Shown: positions 26,973 through 36,558 of the stretch, piece after piece
Position numbering within the stretch: the stretch's first letter is position 1
Layout of the letters: every line of letters begins with the position of its first letter
Origin: Saprospirales bacterium GYS_P2D
GTDB lineage: Bacteria; Bacteroidota; Bacteroidia; Chitinophagales; Saprospiraceae
Assembly: GCA_009833045.1 (NCBI GenBank)
Contig: WUUP01000001.1
Coordinates: forward strand, 113,440 to 177,439
Direction of reading: 5' to 3'
Length of the DNA: 64,000 nt
Program-made: the position numbers and the translations under genes
Notes under the pieces: generated by a model
What the model was told of the DNA's origin: nothing
The model's database searches: none
The model's input: only the letters and a program-made list of their open reading frames with translations

Positions 26973-28855
26973 TATTTAGTCTGATACCAGATCGGTGAGG
27001 AATAGGCCCGCTCCTGGATCACAGGCTCCTGGCCCGCCCATGGATCTTGTCCCATTTTAGCAGAAGCGTAGGTCGAAAATCTCGGTGTCGGTATCTCCAA
27101 GACCCTGACATAGTAGACCGCTCGCTGCGATGGATCAAAGTCTGGATCTGTCCATATCGTCGTCAGCTCAGCAGCTCCGATATCATTCGTATAGCTGGCC
27201 TCCTGGACGTTGACCGTATTGCCAACAGGAGGTAGTGTGCCCGCTGTAATCTTACGATCACCCGACCAAGCCACATCGTATATTTTTTCTTGAGACTCGC
27301 CATTTTCCAACCAAGACTTGATGACCTGAACTCTATCGAGGTGGGCTCCATCGGGATCCATCGTCGCTGCGATCATGAGCTGGAGTGGATCACCTGATGA
27401 TGACATTAGCTCACCTCCCATAGGCACGCCCCGATCATAGCCTCTATCCACATAGTCAGCGGCCTCTATATCCTCTGGAGAAAAATCAAATCCTCCAAAC
27501 ACTCGCAGCTGAATCCTCGGGCCGGTGGTCCCGTAGACCTCTCGACGCTGCATCGCATCATAGATATCTCGTCGAGTATTGCTCTCTGCCCAGACCGCCG
27601 CCAGTCCCGAAGCCGAAAAATCAATATGCTTGATATCAGCGATCCAAGGCTTAGACTTATCAGGAGCCCCTCCATCTATCAGATTTTTACCCGTGAATTG
27701 ATCTTCGTCGACTGACGAAAGAGCCGTATGGGTATCCGAAGAGCCGATCACGCCAAATTTGTACGGATTCACTCCTACTTGCTCTTCGATCTTCATTCCC
27801 TCTTGGAGGGCATATCTCACGAAATCTCCTCGATAGCCCTTAGTCCTCGTGGCCCTGTCACTACCATCTGAGCGCAGCAATGCATCCCACTGCTCAAAAC
27901 TCGCAAACTCATCATCCTGAGAGATAGCAGGATGAGCCTCAGAGGTCCCCTTGATCTGTGTGATCTCGACTATAGGCTCCCACTGCGCTCGAGTCCGAGC
28001 ATAGTCGGCGGTGATCGGTATACCTTTATGAGTCTCTTTGTCAGGAAACATAAGACCTCCACTTACATTAGAATTGTGAGGGATAGCGACCAAGTCTATA
28101 TCCAGCGATTCACTCGTCTCCGCCATCCAATCCCACAGGTCCTCAGGATGCTGACTATGTGTCGCCGAATAGGGTAAAAATTTACTGGCCTTAGACGCAT
28201 CATCGGGAGAAAACACTACTCTGTGAAGATTAAATCCTTTAGGTGTTGAGGTCCACTCCCAACCTATGAATGAAGTAAACTGCCCCGGGTCATTGTGCTG
28301 ATCTGCGTAGGCAATATACTCCTCCCATATCGTCTGCATGACACGCCCCGTATCCACCTCCGTGAAAGTGAACTCACCTTGATTTTTGGCCCTGAGCCAC
28401 TTCAGGAACATAGGTATGCCAGGATCTCCTCCTACCACTTCGGCCAGCTGCTTACCCCTATCAGTACTCATGAGAAAGTCCCGCTGCTGACGAGCAGCAG
28501 TCAGCGTCCCCAGTCCCTCCGCATGATCCGTCACCACCAGAAAGTCCAGCGGTCGCTTGACCTGAATCTTCTCGCCGGTGGGAGGATAGGTCATCACCTC
28601 TCCCTTAGCAAATCGATAGGCGTCATCTGGAGTCGCCATGATCGTACCGAATAAAAAGGCGTCTGAGGAATAATTAGTGTGTAGATGTGTATCTCCCCAA
28701 TACAGATTTCGGTTTGGATTTTTATCGACTGCTTGTTCAGATCGACTGGTTTTTTCGTCCTGAGTAGAGCTCCTACTCTCAGCGTTTTTATCACTGCAGG
28801 ATACGACGAAGTAACCGATCATGAGGAGGATCGGTAGCATTAGTTTGTATTTCAT
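26972..28855 (-). CDS. DUF3604 family exported lipoprotein (first copy), PHP-like metallohydrolase
   Basis: 627 residues. The signal peptide ends in FVVSC, a lipobox. It has the same motif set as its neighbour: GDTHLHTNYSSDAFLFG, VVTDHAEGLG, IGWEWTS, AIPHNSNVSGG, QIKGTSEAHP and IGSSDTHTA, followed by a conserved C-terminal half (AVWAESNTRRDIYDAMQRRE, ERAYSSPIWY). All proposed metal ligands are kept in both copies, so neither looks degenerate. It starts 18 bases after the D-aminoacylase-like gene and overlaps the second copy by one base. Confidence 0.9.
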   Translation of the reverse strand: MKYKLMLPILLMIGYFVVSCSDKNAESRSSTQDEKTSRSEQAVDKNPNRNLYWGDTHLHTNYSSDAFLFGTIMATPDDAYRFAKGEVMTYPPTGEKIQVKRPLDFLVVTDHAEGLGTLTAARQQRDFLMSTDRGKQLAEVVGGDPGIPMFLKWLRAKNQGEFTFTEVDTGRVMQTIWEEYIAYADQHNDPGQFTSFIGWEWTSTPKGFNLHRVVFSPDDASKASKFLPYSATHSQHPEDLWDWMAETSESLDIDLVAIPHNSNVSGGLMFPDKETHKGIPITADYARTRAQWEPIVEITQIKGTSEAHPAISQDDEFASFEQWDALLRSDGSDRATRTKGYRGDFVRYALQEGMKIEEQVGVNPYKFGVIGSSDTHTALSSVDEDQFTGKNLIDGGAPDKSKPWIADIKHIDFSASGLAAVWAESNTRRDIYDAMQRREVYGTTGPRIQLRVFGGFDFSPEDIEAADYVDRGYDRGVPMGGELMSSSGDPLQLMIAATMDPDGAHLDRVQVIKSWLENGESQEKIYDVAWSGDRKITAGTLPPVGNTVNVQEASYTNDIGAAELTTIWTDPDFDPSQRAVYYVRVLEIPTPRFSTYASAKMGQDPWAGQEPVIQERAYSSPIWYQTK

Positions 28856-28873
28856 ACTATATCAGTTAATCAC

Positions 28874-30658
28874 TTACGTGAATACATTTTTCTTTGTCTG
28901 GGCCGATTTGGTAGCATATGTATGCTGAGCGGGTAAGAATTCGCCAAATCGCTCCTTACCAAAGTCAGGTGTGAAGTCACCGTGCTCCCAAGCGATTTTA
29001 CCATTGATCATTACTACTTTGACTACCTCATCATTACGATTGACCAGGCGATCACATCCTTCTAAGAATGGAGCTGTGTGATACTCATGTACCTCATCGC
29101 TTAGTTCGGCAGGATCGAGGATAGTGATGTCCGCTCTCTTGCCTACGGCCAGATGACCAGCATCAAGATTAAAGAAGTCAGCATTCTCCTTAGTCAGTCG
29201 CCAAATGGCTTTCTCAAATGACATGATCGGATCGCCCTGTTCATATGAAGCCTGCACATAGCGCAAGAAGCGTATCGGCAGATTATAAAATGCCATATTG
29301 TTGATATGAGCGCCAGAGTCAGCAAAACCAATGATGCCATTTTCGTCATTGTAGTGCTTTTTATACCTCGAGGTATCATGATTACCCACGGTAGTCTCCC
29401 ACAGAATATCTTTATCCATCTCGACCACAATATCGAGGAAGGTATCCGCAGGATGCTGTCCTCGCTCCTCCGCTATCTGGACAAATGACTTGCCGATCAT
29501 CGACTCATCAGGAGAGCTGATCACATAGGCATCGCCAAAGTCCTTTTGCCAGACCTTAGGAGTGAGTTTACTCTTCAGATTTTTCTTGAATCGCTTACGA
29601 TAGGCAGGATCATTGAGGACTTTATTTCGCTCATCGATATCTCTCGATAGATGCCGAGCCAGTTCGCCTGTAGGAAACTCCTCAAATATCACCAGCTCCA
29701 TACCCTCCGCCAGCACTCTGAATGGCACTGGAAAAGACTGCATCCTGAAGTCTGCTCGCATCAGTTTATTAAAGAAACCTACTAATCCACTCAGGATATC
29801 TCGGATATAGGGATCCCCCTTGAGATCCATCATGGCGACCATTGAGGTCTTGAGCGGCTTTCGCCAAAAGAAGGCAGAACTCTGGGCCATATACCATAGT
29901 GCTCCGATGCGATTTACCAGATTAGGCACTCCCTGTAGGTGTGCGCCACGAGCACGGACGATTTTCGTGAGAGCATGGCGCTCTTTCTTCTTAGCGTAGG
30001 CAGCCGACAGTAGTTTAGACCAGTGGCGCCCATCCATTTTGTCCCATGGATTGTGCTGCATTGATATCCCAACAAATCCCTCATCTAAGGCATCGGTTAG
30101 TATTTCACACATCTCACGGATCTCATCGCTCGTAGGGCGCTCTGACTCATCGAGAGAGCGATCGATACCCATCACCGCAGCTCGGATATCGGAGTGCCCT
30201 AAGAAGGTGGCGAAATTAGGTCCTACAGGTAAGGTACTGAGGTGGTGTTTCCACTCAGCGGGAGTTGACCATCGTTTTTCATCTCGTAGGATCGGATATA
30301 GTATCTCTCTGGGGAAGGCCTCTACCCGAGTGAACATGTCACAGCAATCCTCCACATCTGCACAGACAAATGACAAAGAACATCCTCCCAACATAACTGT
30401 AGTGACTCCATGTCGGACACTCTCACTGAGCTGAGGAGCTACGAGGATCTCTCCATCGTAGTGTGTATGATTATCAATGAATCCGGGAGTCACCCATCGA
30501 TCTGTAGCATCTATGATATCTGCATCGATTGGGACCACTGTATCATCTGGATCAGTCATGGCAGTGATGACACCATCCTCGACTAATATGTCCAAAAAAC
30601 GGGCGGGCTGCTGAGTCCCGTCAAAGACTTTTCCATTTTTGATGAGATAGGTAGACAT
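28874..30658 (-). CDS. Amidohydrolase, N-acyl-D-amino-acid deacylase-like
   Basis: 594 residues, no signal peptide, cytosolic. The N-terminal beta-sandwich (YLIKNGKVFDGTQQPAR) leads into the amidohydrolase barrel with the metal motif PGFIDNHTHYD (His64, His66), then GHSDIR, a TVGNHDT stretch, and GFADSGAHINNM with the catalytic Asp. This order is typical of D-aminoacylases (N-acyl-D-amino acid deacylases), which release D-amino acids from N-acyl derivatives. The true substrate cannot be told from sequence. It is the first gene of a five-gene minus-strand operon with two DUF3604 lipoproteins, PpiC and HupE. Confidence 0.88.
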   Translation of the reverse strand: MSTYLIKNGKVFDGTQQPARFLDILVEDGVITAMTDPDDTVVPIDADIIDATDRWVTPGFIDNHTHYDGEILVAPQLSESVRHGVTTVMLGGCSLSFVCADVEDCCDMFTRVEAFPREILYPILRDEKRWSTPAEWKHHLSTLPVGPNFATFLGHSDIRAAVMGIDRSLDESERPTSDEIREMCEILTDALDEGFVGISMQHNPWDKMDGRHWSKLLSAAYAKKKERHALTKIVRARGAHLQGVPNLVNRIGALWYMAQSSAFFWRKPLKTSMVAMMDLKGDPYIRDILSGLVGFFNKLMRADFRMQSFPVPFRVLAEGMELVIFEEFPTGELARHLSRDIDERNKVLNDPAYRKRFKKNLKSKLTPKVWQKDFGDAYVISSPDESMIGKSFVQIAEERGQHPADTFLDIVVEMDKDILWETTVGNHDTSRYKKHYNDENGIIGFADSGAHINNMAFYNLPIRFLRYVQASYEQGDPIMSFEKAIWRLTKENADFFNLDAGHLAVGKRADITILDPAELSDEVHEYHTAPFLEGCDRLVNRNDEVVKVVMINGKIAWEHGDFTPDFGKERFGEFLPAQHTYATKSAQTKKNVFT

Positions 30659-30825
30659 AGTGATCTTGCTCTTTTAGTACAACCATACTAACATAATCAA
30701 AAATTTGAGCTTTTTCTCTGTCTTCTCAACCGACAAGAGCTTTAAATTTTACGAATCAGCCAGAACTGCCAAATTAATCATAGATAGATCATAAATCTGG
30801 AGCAATAAATATCTAACAGCAGCGC

Positions 30826-31254
30826 TTATCCTCCACCACCTGAGCGGAGCTCGCTCTGTCGCATCGGCATGCTATCAATCTTATCCCAGATGAGCTGAAG
30901 GTCAACCATAGAAGTCTCATACATCTTAATACCTCCATCGAGTCCTATGAGTAGCAACTCAAAACTCTCTCCAGATCTGTGATATTTGGCGTAAGCCGAA
31001 GGGACATCTATGCGCTGATGATCGGGATACATCTTATGAGCGACATCTGAAGTGAGATGATATATCTGTAGACGTCGCTCCAGCAGATCAGCGGGCTCAT
31101 TTCTGAGCGCATCTATCAACGTGAGTGCAGTGGTATCAGCAGGAGACTCAGAAAGTATCAGCATCAGTCGATGCTCCCACCTATAAGTTGAGAGGTCCTG
31201 AGATAAACCCGTTTCTACCGATAGGCATAGTAAGATCATGAAGAATATACGCAT
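30826..31254 (-). CDS. DUF4174 family exported protein
   Basis: 142 residues with a signal peptide (about 1-19, ending GLSQ). The pattern YRWEHRLMLILSES, then a central alpha/beta part, LLIGLDGGIKMYE and the C-terminal IDSMPMRQSEL is diagnostic of DUF4174, a small thioredoxin-fold-like family without the CxxC motif. Function unknown. It has its own short minus-strand unit between the D-aminoacylase operon (downstream) and the DinB gene (upstream, 47 bases away). Confidence 0.85.
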   Translation of the reverse strand: MRIFFMILLCLSVETGLSQDLSTYRWEHRLMLILSESPADTTALTLIDALRNEPADLLERRLQIYHLTSDVAHKMYPDHQRIDVPSAYAKYHRSGESFELLLIGLDGGIKMYETSMVDLQLIWDKIDSMPMRQSELRSGGGG

Positions 31255-31301
31255 AGTAAAAATCTATAACAGATTAGGCCTTACTTAGTTAACTATATCA
31301 T

Positions 31302-31769
31302 TCAGTCCCAAACATTGGGTCTCTGTACGCCCATCGCTCTCAGGTATGATAAAAACTGACCAGCATGTACTGACTCATGGTATCCGATCCTCAATAGGTA
31401 TTGACCCAGTGGCTTCATTTGTCCATTTCCTGGATGAATGACCTGTCTCTCAGATAGATCCTGCTCAGTAAACCCAGCAACGCACTCCCAAAAAGCTCGA
31501 TGATGTGGCTCTGCGAAAGCAATCTCATCGGCTACGCTATGATAAGCTCTTCCATCCCATGGCGTATGATAATCGGTCATATCTGCCTGGAGGATGATCA
31601 TATGCCATCCATAGTCGGCCTGGAGGACATGTCTGATCATTTCGATAGCGCTCATCGCTCCTTCATCGGGCCGCCAAGTATTAAAAGCATCAGGTAGTCC
31701 TTGCCAAAGCTTTATACTCCGCCTTCGTATCTCTCTAAAATTCAGAAGAATAAGCTCTTTCTGGGTCAT
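31302..31769 (-). CDS. DinB family protein
   Basis: I chose the ATG at 31769 (155 residues); an upstream ATG at 31808 adds 13 residues without family likeness. The four-helix-bundle DinB pattern is clear: MTQKELILLNFREIRRRS, then MIRHVLQADYGWH and the C-terminal YHESVHAGQFLSYLRAMG. The His residues of the RHV and ESVH segments form the metal triad. DinB proteins include thiol-transferases and damage-induced proteins of unknown function. Cytosolic. There is no clear partner gene. Confidence 0.85.
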   Translation of the reverse strand: MTQKELILLNFREIRRRSIKLWQGLPDAFNTWRPDEGAMSAIEMIRHVLQADYGWHMIILQADMTDYHTPWDGRAYHSVADEIAFAEPHHRAFWECVAGFTEQDLSERQVIHPGNGQMKPLGQYLLRIGYHESVHAGQFLSYLRAMGVQRPNVWD

Positions 31770-31859
31770 AGTTATCCAATTTTGATTGCAGCCTGCTCCA
31801 TATGACAAACTGATAAAAACAATTTAGCCATGAATCACGCTCTACTCTACTACTCATTG

Positions 31860-34160
31860 TTATTCTCTTAGCCAAAGTGGTGTACCATCTTCCCACTTAT
31901 TGTGAGTTAATCTGAATTTATCTCCATCAGAGAGTCTTATGGCAACAATTTCTCCATACATCTGTGGGCTAAAAATGTATGGTTGTACTAAAGGTTCTTC
32001 ATCGTTGATTCCATATTCTTCGGTGGTATAAATCAAATACTCACCATCTGGTGAGAAATGAGGATGCCCTTCTTGACCTGAGTGAAATGTCAGCTGTTTT
32101 GCTTCGCTCCATCCGGTATTGGTTCGCTCAGTCAGGTAAATATCCATGGTTTTGACCACCCCATCTTTGTCTAATCCATTAACATCTGAACAATAAGCAA
32201 TTTTATTACCATCATAAGAGATGACGGGGAAAGCCTCTTTGTCTGGACTATTGGTAATGTTTGTGGTACTGCCATTTTCTTCTACATATATATCCATATT
32301 TCCAGATCTGCCGCTTCTATATACCATTACTTGATTGTCTTCAGAATAGTCAGCAAAGCCTGTATTACTTTCGACATCAGTTATGCGTTCTATGGTTTTA
32401 TTTTCAAAATGATATCGGTATACACATCCTTTTGCATGTGGGCTTCTTCTAAAGCCTCCCACTGAAAATTGGAGGTGCTTTCCGTCAGGAGTTACTTTGG
32501 TATCGATGATATTAGAAAACTGTGGATTGAATGTGGGATCAGGTCGAAAAGTGAATAAATGCTCAATTTCACTTTTACCATAATCTACCGCATAAAAATC
32601 CTTTTCGGTATTAAAAAATGAGGATAGGAACAGGCCTGCATACAATACAAGCAAAGCAAAAGGAATCAACATGTATGTATAGAGCTGGTATAATGATGCA
32701 ATAGGATTTTGTACCCGTTTCTTTCTTTTGAATAAGAAATAAGATAAAATACCTAAACCCAGAAGTGCGACTGCGACAACAAATAAAAATTGTCGGACGG
32801 TATCTATCGGCTTTGCCTGCATGAATAATTGGTCGTTCGTTGACTTAATGAAAAACAAAGCAATGACTACCGCTACCAGGGAAAAGACAAGATGCTTCCA
32901 GAAAGGAATCGTTTTTCGTTTTTTGACGCTTTTAAAAATGCCTACCAAGAACCAAATGAGTGCTAATATTGGGATCAATAGAACCAAAAAGGCCATCGGC
33001 TGAATGCTATCTTGAAAGTTTTTGGCCTTAGAGATGCCATATACGATCCTACCATCATGTGTGGCAGGTGCCGCAAAAGACCTCCTAACGCCATACATAG
33101 CCAGCGTTTTATTGGGTATATGCGAGATTTGTGACGGACTATTTTTTATCAATAAGTCCCCATAAAAATCATCTAAGTTAGTGGGTTCTGGATGCGGTGA
33201 TTCCCCCCCGTGGTAGACCATTATCCCAGATTCATGACGATCTACATTGAGCATATTCATCTGCTGGACCAATGTGGAGTCTATTTGTTGTCCTTCAGGA
33301 TTGATACTGAGTATGGAAAATCCATTCGGTCCATCAATAAAACTGGTAAATAATATACTCCCATCTGCTTTTTGGAAAGGCGAAACACAGGAATAACCAT
33401 CGGGAGAAATCTGATTGGCGTTTTCACCAGTACTGGACATCCTAAAGAGCTTGAAATCATCACCTCTTTTTGCAGTGTAATAAATTATTTCTTCGTCATC
33501 ATTAGACCAAACAGGACTACCCTCCCAATTATCCGAACTCGTTAATCTTTTTGTTTCTCCACCATCAGCATCCATGACATAAACATCTCCTGTCCTCTGC
33601 AGTGCAAAAACAAGCCTTGGCTTTAATGGTGTCGTAGGGTGGGCCCTATCGCTCGAAAAAGCAATTTTCTTACCGTCATGAGAAAATTTAGGTCTGAAAT
33701 CACCCCCTTGATCATTGGTCAGGTTAATAGCATCCTCAACATCTAAGGTATCCGAAGGGATAAAGGGCAGTTTGTAAATATCTGAGTTGCCACTATGTGT
33801 TGATACAAAAACAATCGACTCTCCATCTGGAGAAAAGTCAACTTGATCTTGCATGGATTTACTCTTTACCAAAAGCCTGGGAGTAGAATCAGCAATCACA
33901 TCTTTAATGAATAACTGAGGGTGACCATTTCTTTCTGAGGTGAATACTACCCATTTACCATCAGGGGATATTTTGGCATTATAATCTAAACTTTCATGCT
34001 CTGTAAACCTCGTGAAGCTTTTTCCGTCATCTTTAGATATGTAAATGTCCCATCCTTGTGGTCGAAAAGAGTTATAAAAGACTTTGTCCTGAGCTTGAGA
34101 AACATTGCCCAAGAGCAGAAGCGTAACAGCTAATAAAATAGTACTTTTCATTGTGTTCAT
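31860..34160 (-). CDS. TolB/PD40-type beta-propeller protein with a four-helix membrane insert
   Basis: I chose the ATG at 34160 (766 residues), since ATG 34160 or 34151 places a signal peptide (ILLAVTLLLLGNVSQAQ) at the N-terminus; a longer frame to 34235 adds 25 non-signal residues. The N-terminal ~370 residues hold at least five WD40-like PD40 repeats (ISPDGKWVVFTSER, FSPDGESIVFVST, FSHDGKKIAFSSDR). Four membrane helices follow (about 395-535), then a second set of PD40 repeats (VTPDGKHLQFS, ISYDGNKIAYCSD, FSPDGEYLIYTTE). A propeller interrupted by a membrane bundle is unusual. Codon use is visibly more AT-rich than in neighbours, so the gene may be a recent arrival. Function unknown. Confidence 0.85.
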   Translation of the reverse strand: MNTMKSTILLAVTLLLLGNVSQAQDKVFYNSFRPQGWDIYISKDDGKSFTRFTEHESLDYNAKISPDGKWVVFTSERNGHPQLFIKDVIADSTPRLLVKSKSMQDQVDFSPDGESIVFVSTHSGNSDIYKLPFIPSDTLDVEDAINLTNDQGGDFRPKFSHDGKKIAFSSDRAHPTTPLKPRLVFALQRTGDVYVMDADGGETKRLTSSDNWEGSPVWSNDDEEIIYYTAKRGDDFKLFRMSSTGENANQISPDGYSCVSPFQKADGSILFTSFIDGPNGFSILSINPEGQQIDSTLVQQMNMLNVDRHESGIMVYHGGESPHPEPTNLDDFYGDLLIKNSPSQISHIPNKTLAMYGVRRSFAAPATHDGRIVYGISKAKNFQDSIQPMAFLVLLIPILALIWFLVGIFKSVKKRKTIPFWKHLVFSLVAVVIALFFIKSTNDQLFMQAKPIDTVRQFLFVVAVALLGLGILSYFLFKRKKRVQNPIASLYQLYTYMLIPFALLVLYAGLFLSSFFNTEKDFYAVDYGKSEIEHLFTFRPDPTFNPQFSNIIDTKVTPDGKHLQFSVGGFRRSPHAKGCVYRYHFENKTIERITDVESNTGFADYSEDNQVMVYRSGRSGNMDIYVEENGSTTNITNSPDKEAFPVISYDGNKIAYCSDVNGLDKDGVVKTMDIYLTERTNTGWSEAKQLTFHSGQEGHPHFSPDGEYLIYTTEEYGINDEEPLVQPYIFSPQMYGEIVAIRLSDGDKFRLTHNKWEDGTPLWLRE

Positions 34161-34699
34161 TTTAAGACTAGCTTTCTCCGCAAAGCCTGCGATACGAAAT
34201 GATTCGCAGGATAATAAGACTGAGAAGCCAGCCATTGATTATTTATTTTTTGGTGTGGTGCAAACCACAATGAATGATAGCCATTACTACTGTCAGCCTT
34301 ATTTTTCGGCCATATCTTCTTATCTCATACGCTTACATAGTCAGCCTGATCGTATCATGATGACTGACTGCATGCGCCGCCCCACTAAGTTCTGCTCATA
34401 AGTTCTGAAATAGTATTCTATTATCCTATTTATTTTTTATTAGTCTTTTCTCAATAGATCTACCCTTATGGTTCATGATATGATAGTTTCCTGCGATTTA
34501 CTACTCTCATTTGACCTTAATGAATCACTACAGGATTACGATACAATATTAGCAAACGACAAAATCTTAGCTAAAAAGCTGATATCGAAGTCCATATACC
34601 GTATTCACACCTCAAAATACGCAGATATATAGGCCCGATCCTCATATCCGCCTATTCTTGCAAGAGTAATTTTCATCACCTTAAAACCCACGGTAATAC
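34161..34699. other. Divergent intergenic region without a supported gene
   Basis: Between the PD40 gene (-) and the NIPSNAP-like gene (+). Apart from the inverted repeat at 34186-34210 I see only AT-rich sequence that must hold two divergent promoters. The short frames here have no family likeness and no plausible start context. Confidence 0.5.
34186..34210. promoter_or_regulatory. Inverted repeat CCTGCGA-N11-TCGCAGG upstream of the PD40 gene
   Basis: A perfect 7-base inverted repeat with an 11-base spacer, 26 bases upstream of the chosen ATG at 34160. No T-run follows on either strand, so it is not a terminator. It could be an operator or a leader hairpin. Confidence 0.4.
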
Positions 34700-35404
34700 A
34701 TGCGTACTCAAGTCCGAAACTCCCTCATATCCCTCATCACCATTCTCCTAAATATCTCATCGACCATGGGCCAAACAAAGATCGATACGATCCATCTGGA
34801 GTCGGGAGAAGTATTTGACATACTACTGATCACTCTCAAGCCCAATAAGAACGAGGAACTGAAAGCGTACTTCAGCGGACCAGGCATCATCGCTAAAGAG
34901 ATGTCCTATCAGCCGCTACCAGGATTCAAAGTCAAAGCGCACACTCAGGGAAATCTCCAACCAGACAATCTCATATTGGCAAAATGGCGTAGCCTGTCGC
35001 AGCGAGAAGCATTTCTCAGGGAAATCGAGTCTAAAGTACCTGACTTTCACGGACGTAGACGAGATATATGGTCTTACTTTGGCATGCGCTACTATGAGAT
35101 AGATAGAGATCGATCCATCTACATAGATAGGTCAGCGTATCATGTAGCTACCGCTCTCTGGCAAGACAATCGAGAGGATCTGGCCGCCTACTATGAGCAA
35201 TGGAGTGAGGCTGTCATCGAGCAGGGCGGTGAGATACTCATCAGCCTGAGAGGAGGCTCCTCGCCTTTTGGATATCAATATGATCCTGAGATATTCGTCA
35301 TCACAGCATGGGAGAGCGCCGCAGCATTCAGCAGCTATCAGAATATGATGAAAGAGCAAAAAATGGATAATATTGAGCATATCAATGAGTACATCTTAGA
35401 ATAG
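34700..35404 (+). CDS. Exported NIPSNAP / dimeric alpha-beta-barrel-like protein
   Basis: 234 residues with a signal peptide (about 8-24, ending STMGQ). The mature part contains two ferredoxin-like halves: FDILLITLKPNKNEELKAYFSGP near the N-terminus, and ALWQDNREDLAAYYEQWSEAVIEQGG with FVITAWESAAAFSSYQN near the C-terminus. The latter resembles NIPSNAP or DUF1330-type domains. These folds often bind small molecules or heme; the function here is unknown. It is the first of three genes with the same direction and short gaps (12 bases to the AraC-type gene). Confidence 0.55.
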   Translation: MRTQVRNSLISLITILLNISSTMGQTKIDTIHLESGEVFDILLITLKPNKNEELKAYFSGPGIIAKEMSYQPLPGFKVKAHTQGNLQPDNLILAKWRSLSQREAFLREIESKVPDFHGRRRDIWSYFGMRYYEIDRDRSIYIDRSAYHVATALWQDNREDLAAYYEQWSEAVIEQGGEILISLRGGSSPFGYQYDPEIFVITAWESAAAFSSYQNMMKEQKMDNIEHINEYILE

Positions 35405-35416
35405 TGATCTCGACCC

Positions 35417-36517
35417 ATGACTGAAGTTTTTAATCAACTCGTGTATTTCGCCTTCTTTCAAGGAGTGTTTTTGATAGCCATTTACATAGGATCGCCACAA
35501 AAGCGCCATGAGATGAATGGCTACCTACTATTCTTAGTCATCACCCTGATGATAGGTATGGTAGCTAAGTTTGGCCACTTTGCCTTAGGCTGGAGCCGTC
35601 AGATGAAAGGTTTTTCAGAATTTTCGATCTTATTTTTTGGGCCCACCTTTTACCTGTTTGTACTATCTACCCTTTCTGACAAGCGCTTTAGTAGAACCGA
35701 CTTATTTCACTATGTCCCTGGTGTGATCTATAGTCTGATCATTACCTTTTACTACATTTTGCCGCCAGTAGAGACGATCACTGCCCGTCTGGAGAGTGGC
35801 GAGCTATATCGTATGATCCACATATTCGTAGGAGTAGGACTCACGGTCAATATCAGCTATTACATACTCAGCATCCTCAAGTATCGAGAGCTAAGAACGA
35901 CGCTCCAAGATGAAGCCAGCTATGTGCTGAATGTACAGTTCGTGAGAAATTTCCTCATCGCTATCGGCGCCTGTCTATCATTATGGGTGATGGTTTATTT
36001 TTTGAGCTTTGGCAGCAATAGCCAAATCGAAATCATCTCCCGAGAATTCATCTGGATCGCTATCGCTCTGATCGTCCTATTCATCACCTACTATCAGATG
36101 GTGTCGCCGACGGTGTTTCGCTATAGCGCCCTAAGTGATACTCACAAATACACACAATCAAAATACTCCAATGATGATCTCGATAAGCTGAAAGAAGAGC
36201 TGGAGCTCATCATGGAGAAAAAGAAGCCTTATCTCAATAGTAAGCTGCTCAAATCCGAACTCGCCGCCCTCATGGAAATCAATGCTCCTGAGCTATCACG
36301 ACTGCTCAATGAGCGGATCGGAATGAGCTTCTTTGAATACATCAACTATCATCGCATCCACGAATTCATCCGGCTCGCCAAGTCTCCGATGATAGAGCAA
36401 AAAACGCTGCTGGGGATAGCTCAAGAAGCAGGATTTAATTCTAAATCCACATTCAATAAATCATTCAAACAGATCATGGGGTGTCCACCCTCAGAATACC
36501 TCAAAAAGATCCACTGA
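35417..36517 (+). CDS. Membrane-bound AraC-type transcriptional regulator
   Basis: 366 residues. The N-terminal part has seven or so hydrophobic segments (about 8-230), a 7TM-like input region. The C-terminal ~100 residues are an AraC helix-turn-helix domain with LNSKLLKSELAALMEI, LNERIGMSFFEYINYHRI and the signature IAQEAGFNSKSTFNKSFKQ then GCPPSEYLKKI. Bacteroidota have many such 7TM-AraC proteins that sense an outside or membrane signal. Targets are unknown; the flanking exported NIPSNAP-like and DUF2911 genes are obvious candidates. Confidence 0.9.
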   Translation: MTEVFNQLVYFAFFQGVFLIAIYIGSPQKRHEMNGYLLFLVITLMIGMVAKFGHFALGWSRQMKGFSEFSILFFGPTFYLFVLSTLSDKRFSRTDLFHYVPGVIYSLIITFYYILPPVETITARLESGELYRMIHIFVGVGLTVNISYYILSILKYRELRTTLQDEASYVLNVQFVRNFLIAIGACLSLWVMVYFLSFGSNSQIEIISREFIWIAIALIVLFITYYQMVSPTVFRYSALSDTHKYTQSKYSNDDLDKLKEELELIMEKKKPYLNSKLLKSELAALMEINAPELSRLLNERIGMSFFEYINYHRIHEFIRLAKSPMIEQKTLLGIAQEAGFNSKSTFNKSFKQIMGCPPSEYLKKIH

Positions 36518-36558
36518 CCCAATAATCAGCAAACATATAATCATCTAAAAACTATATC

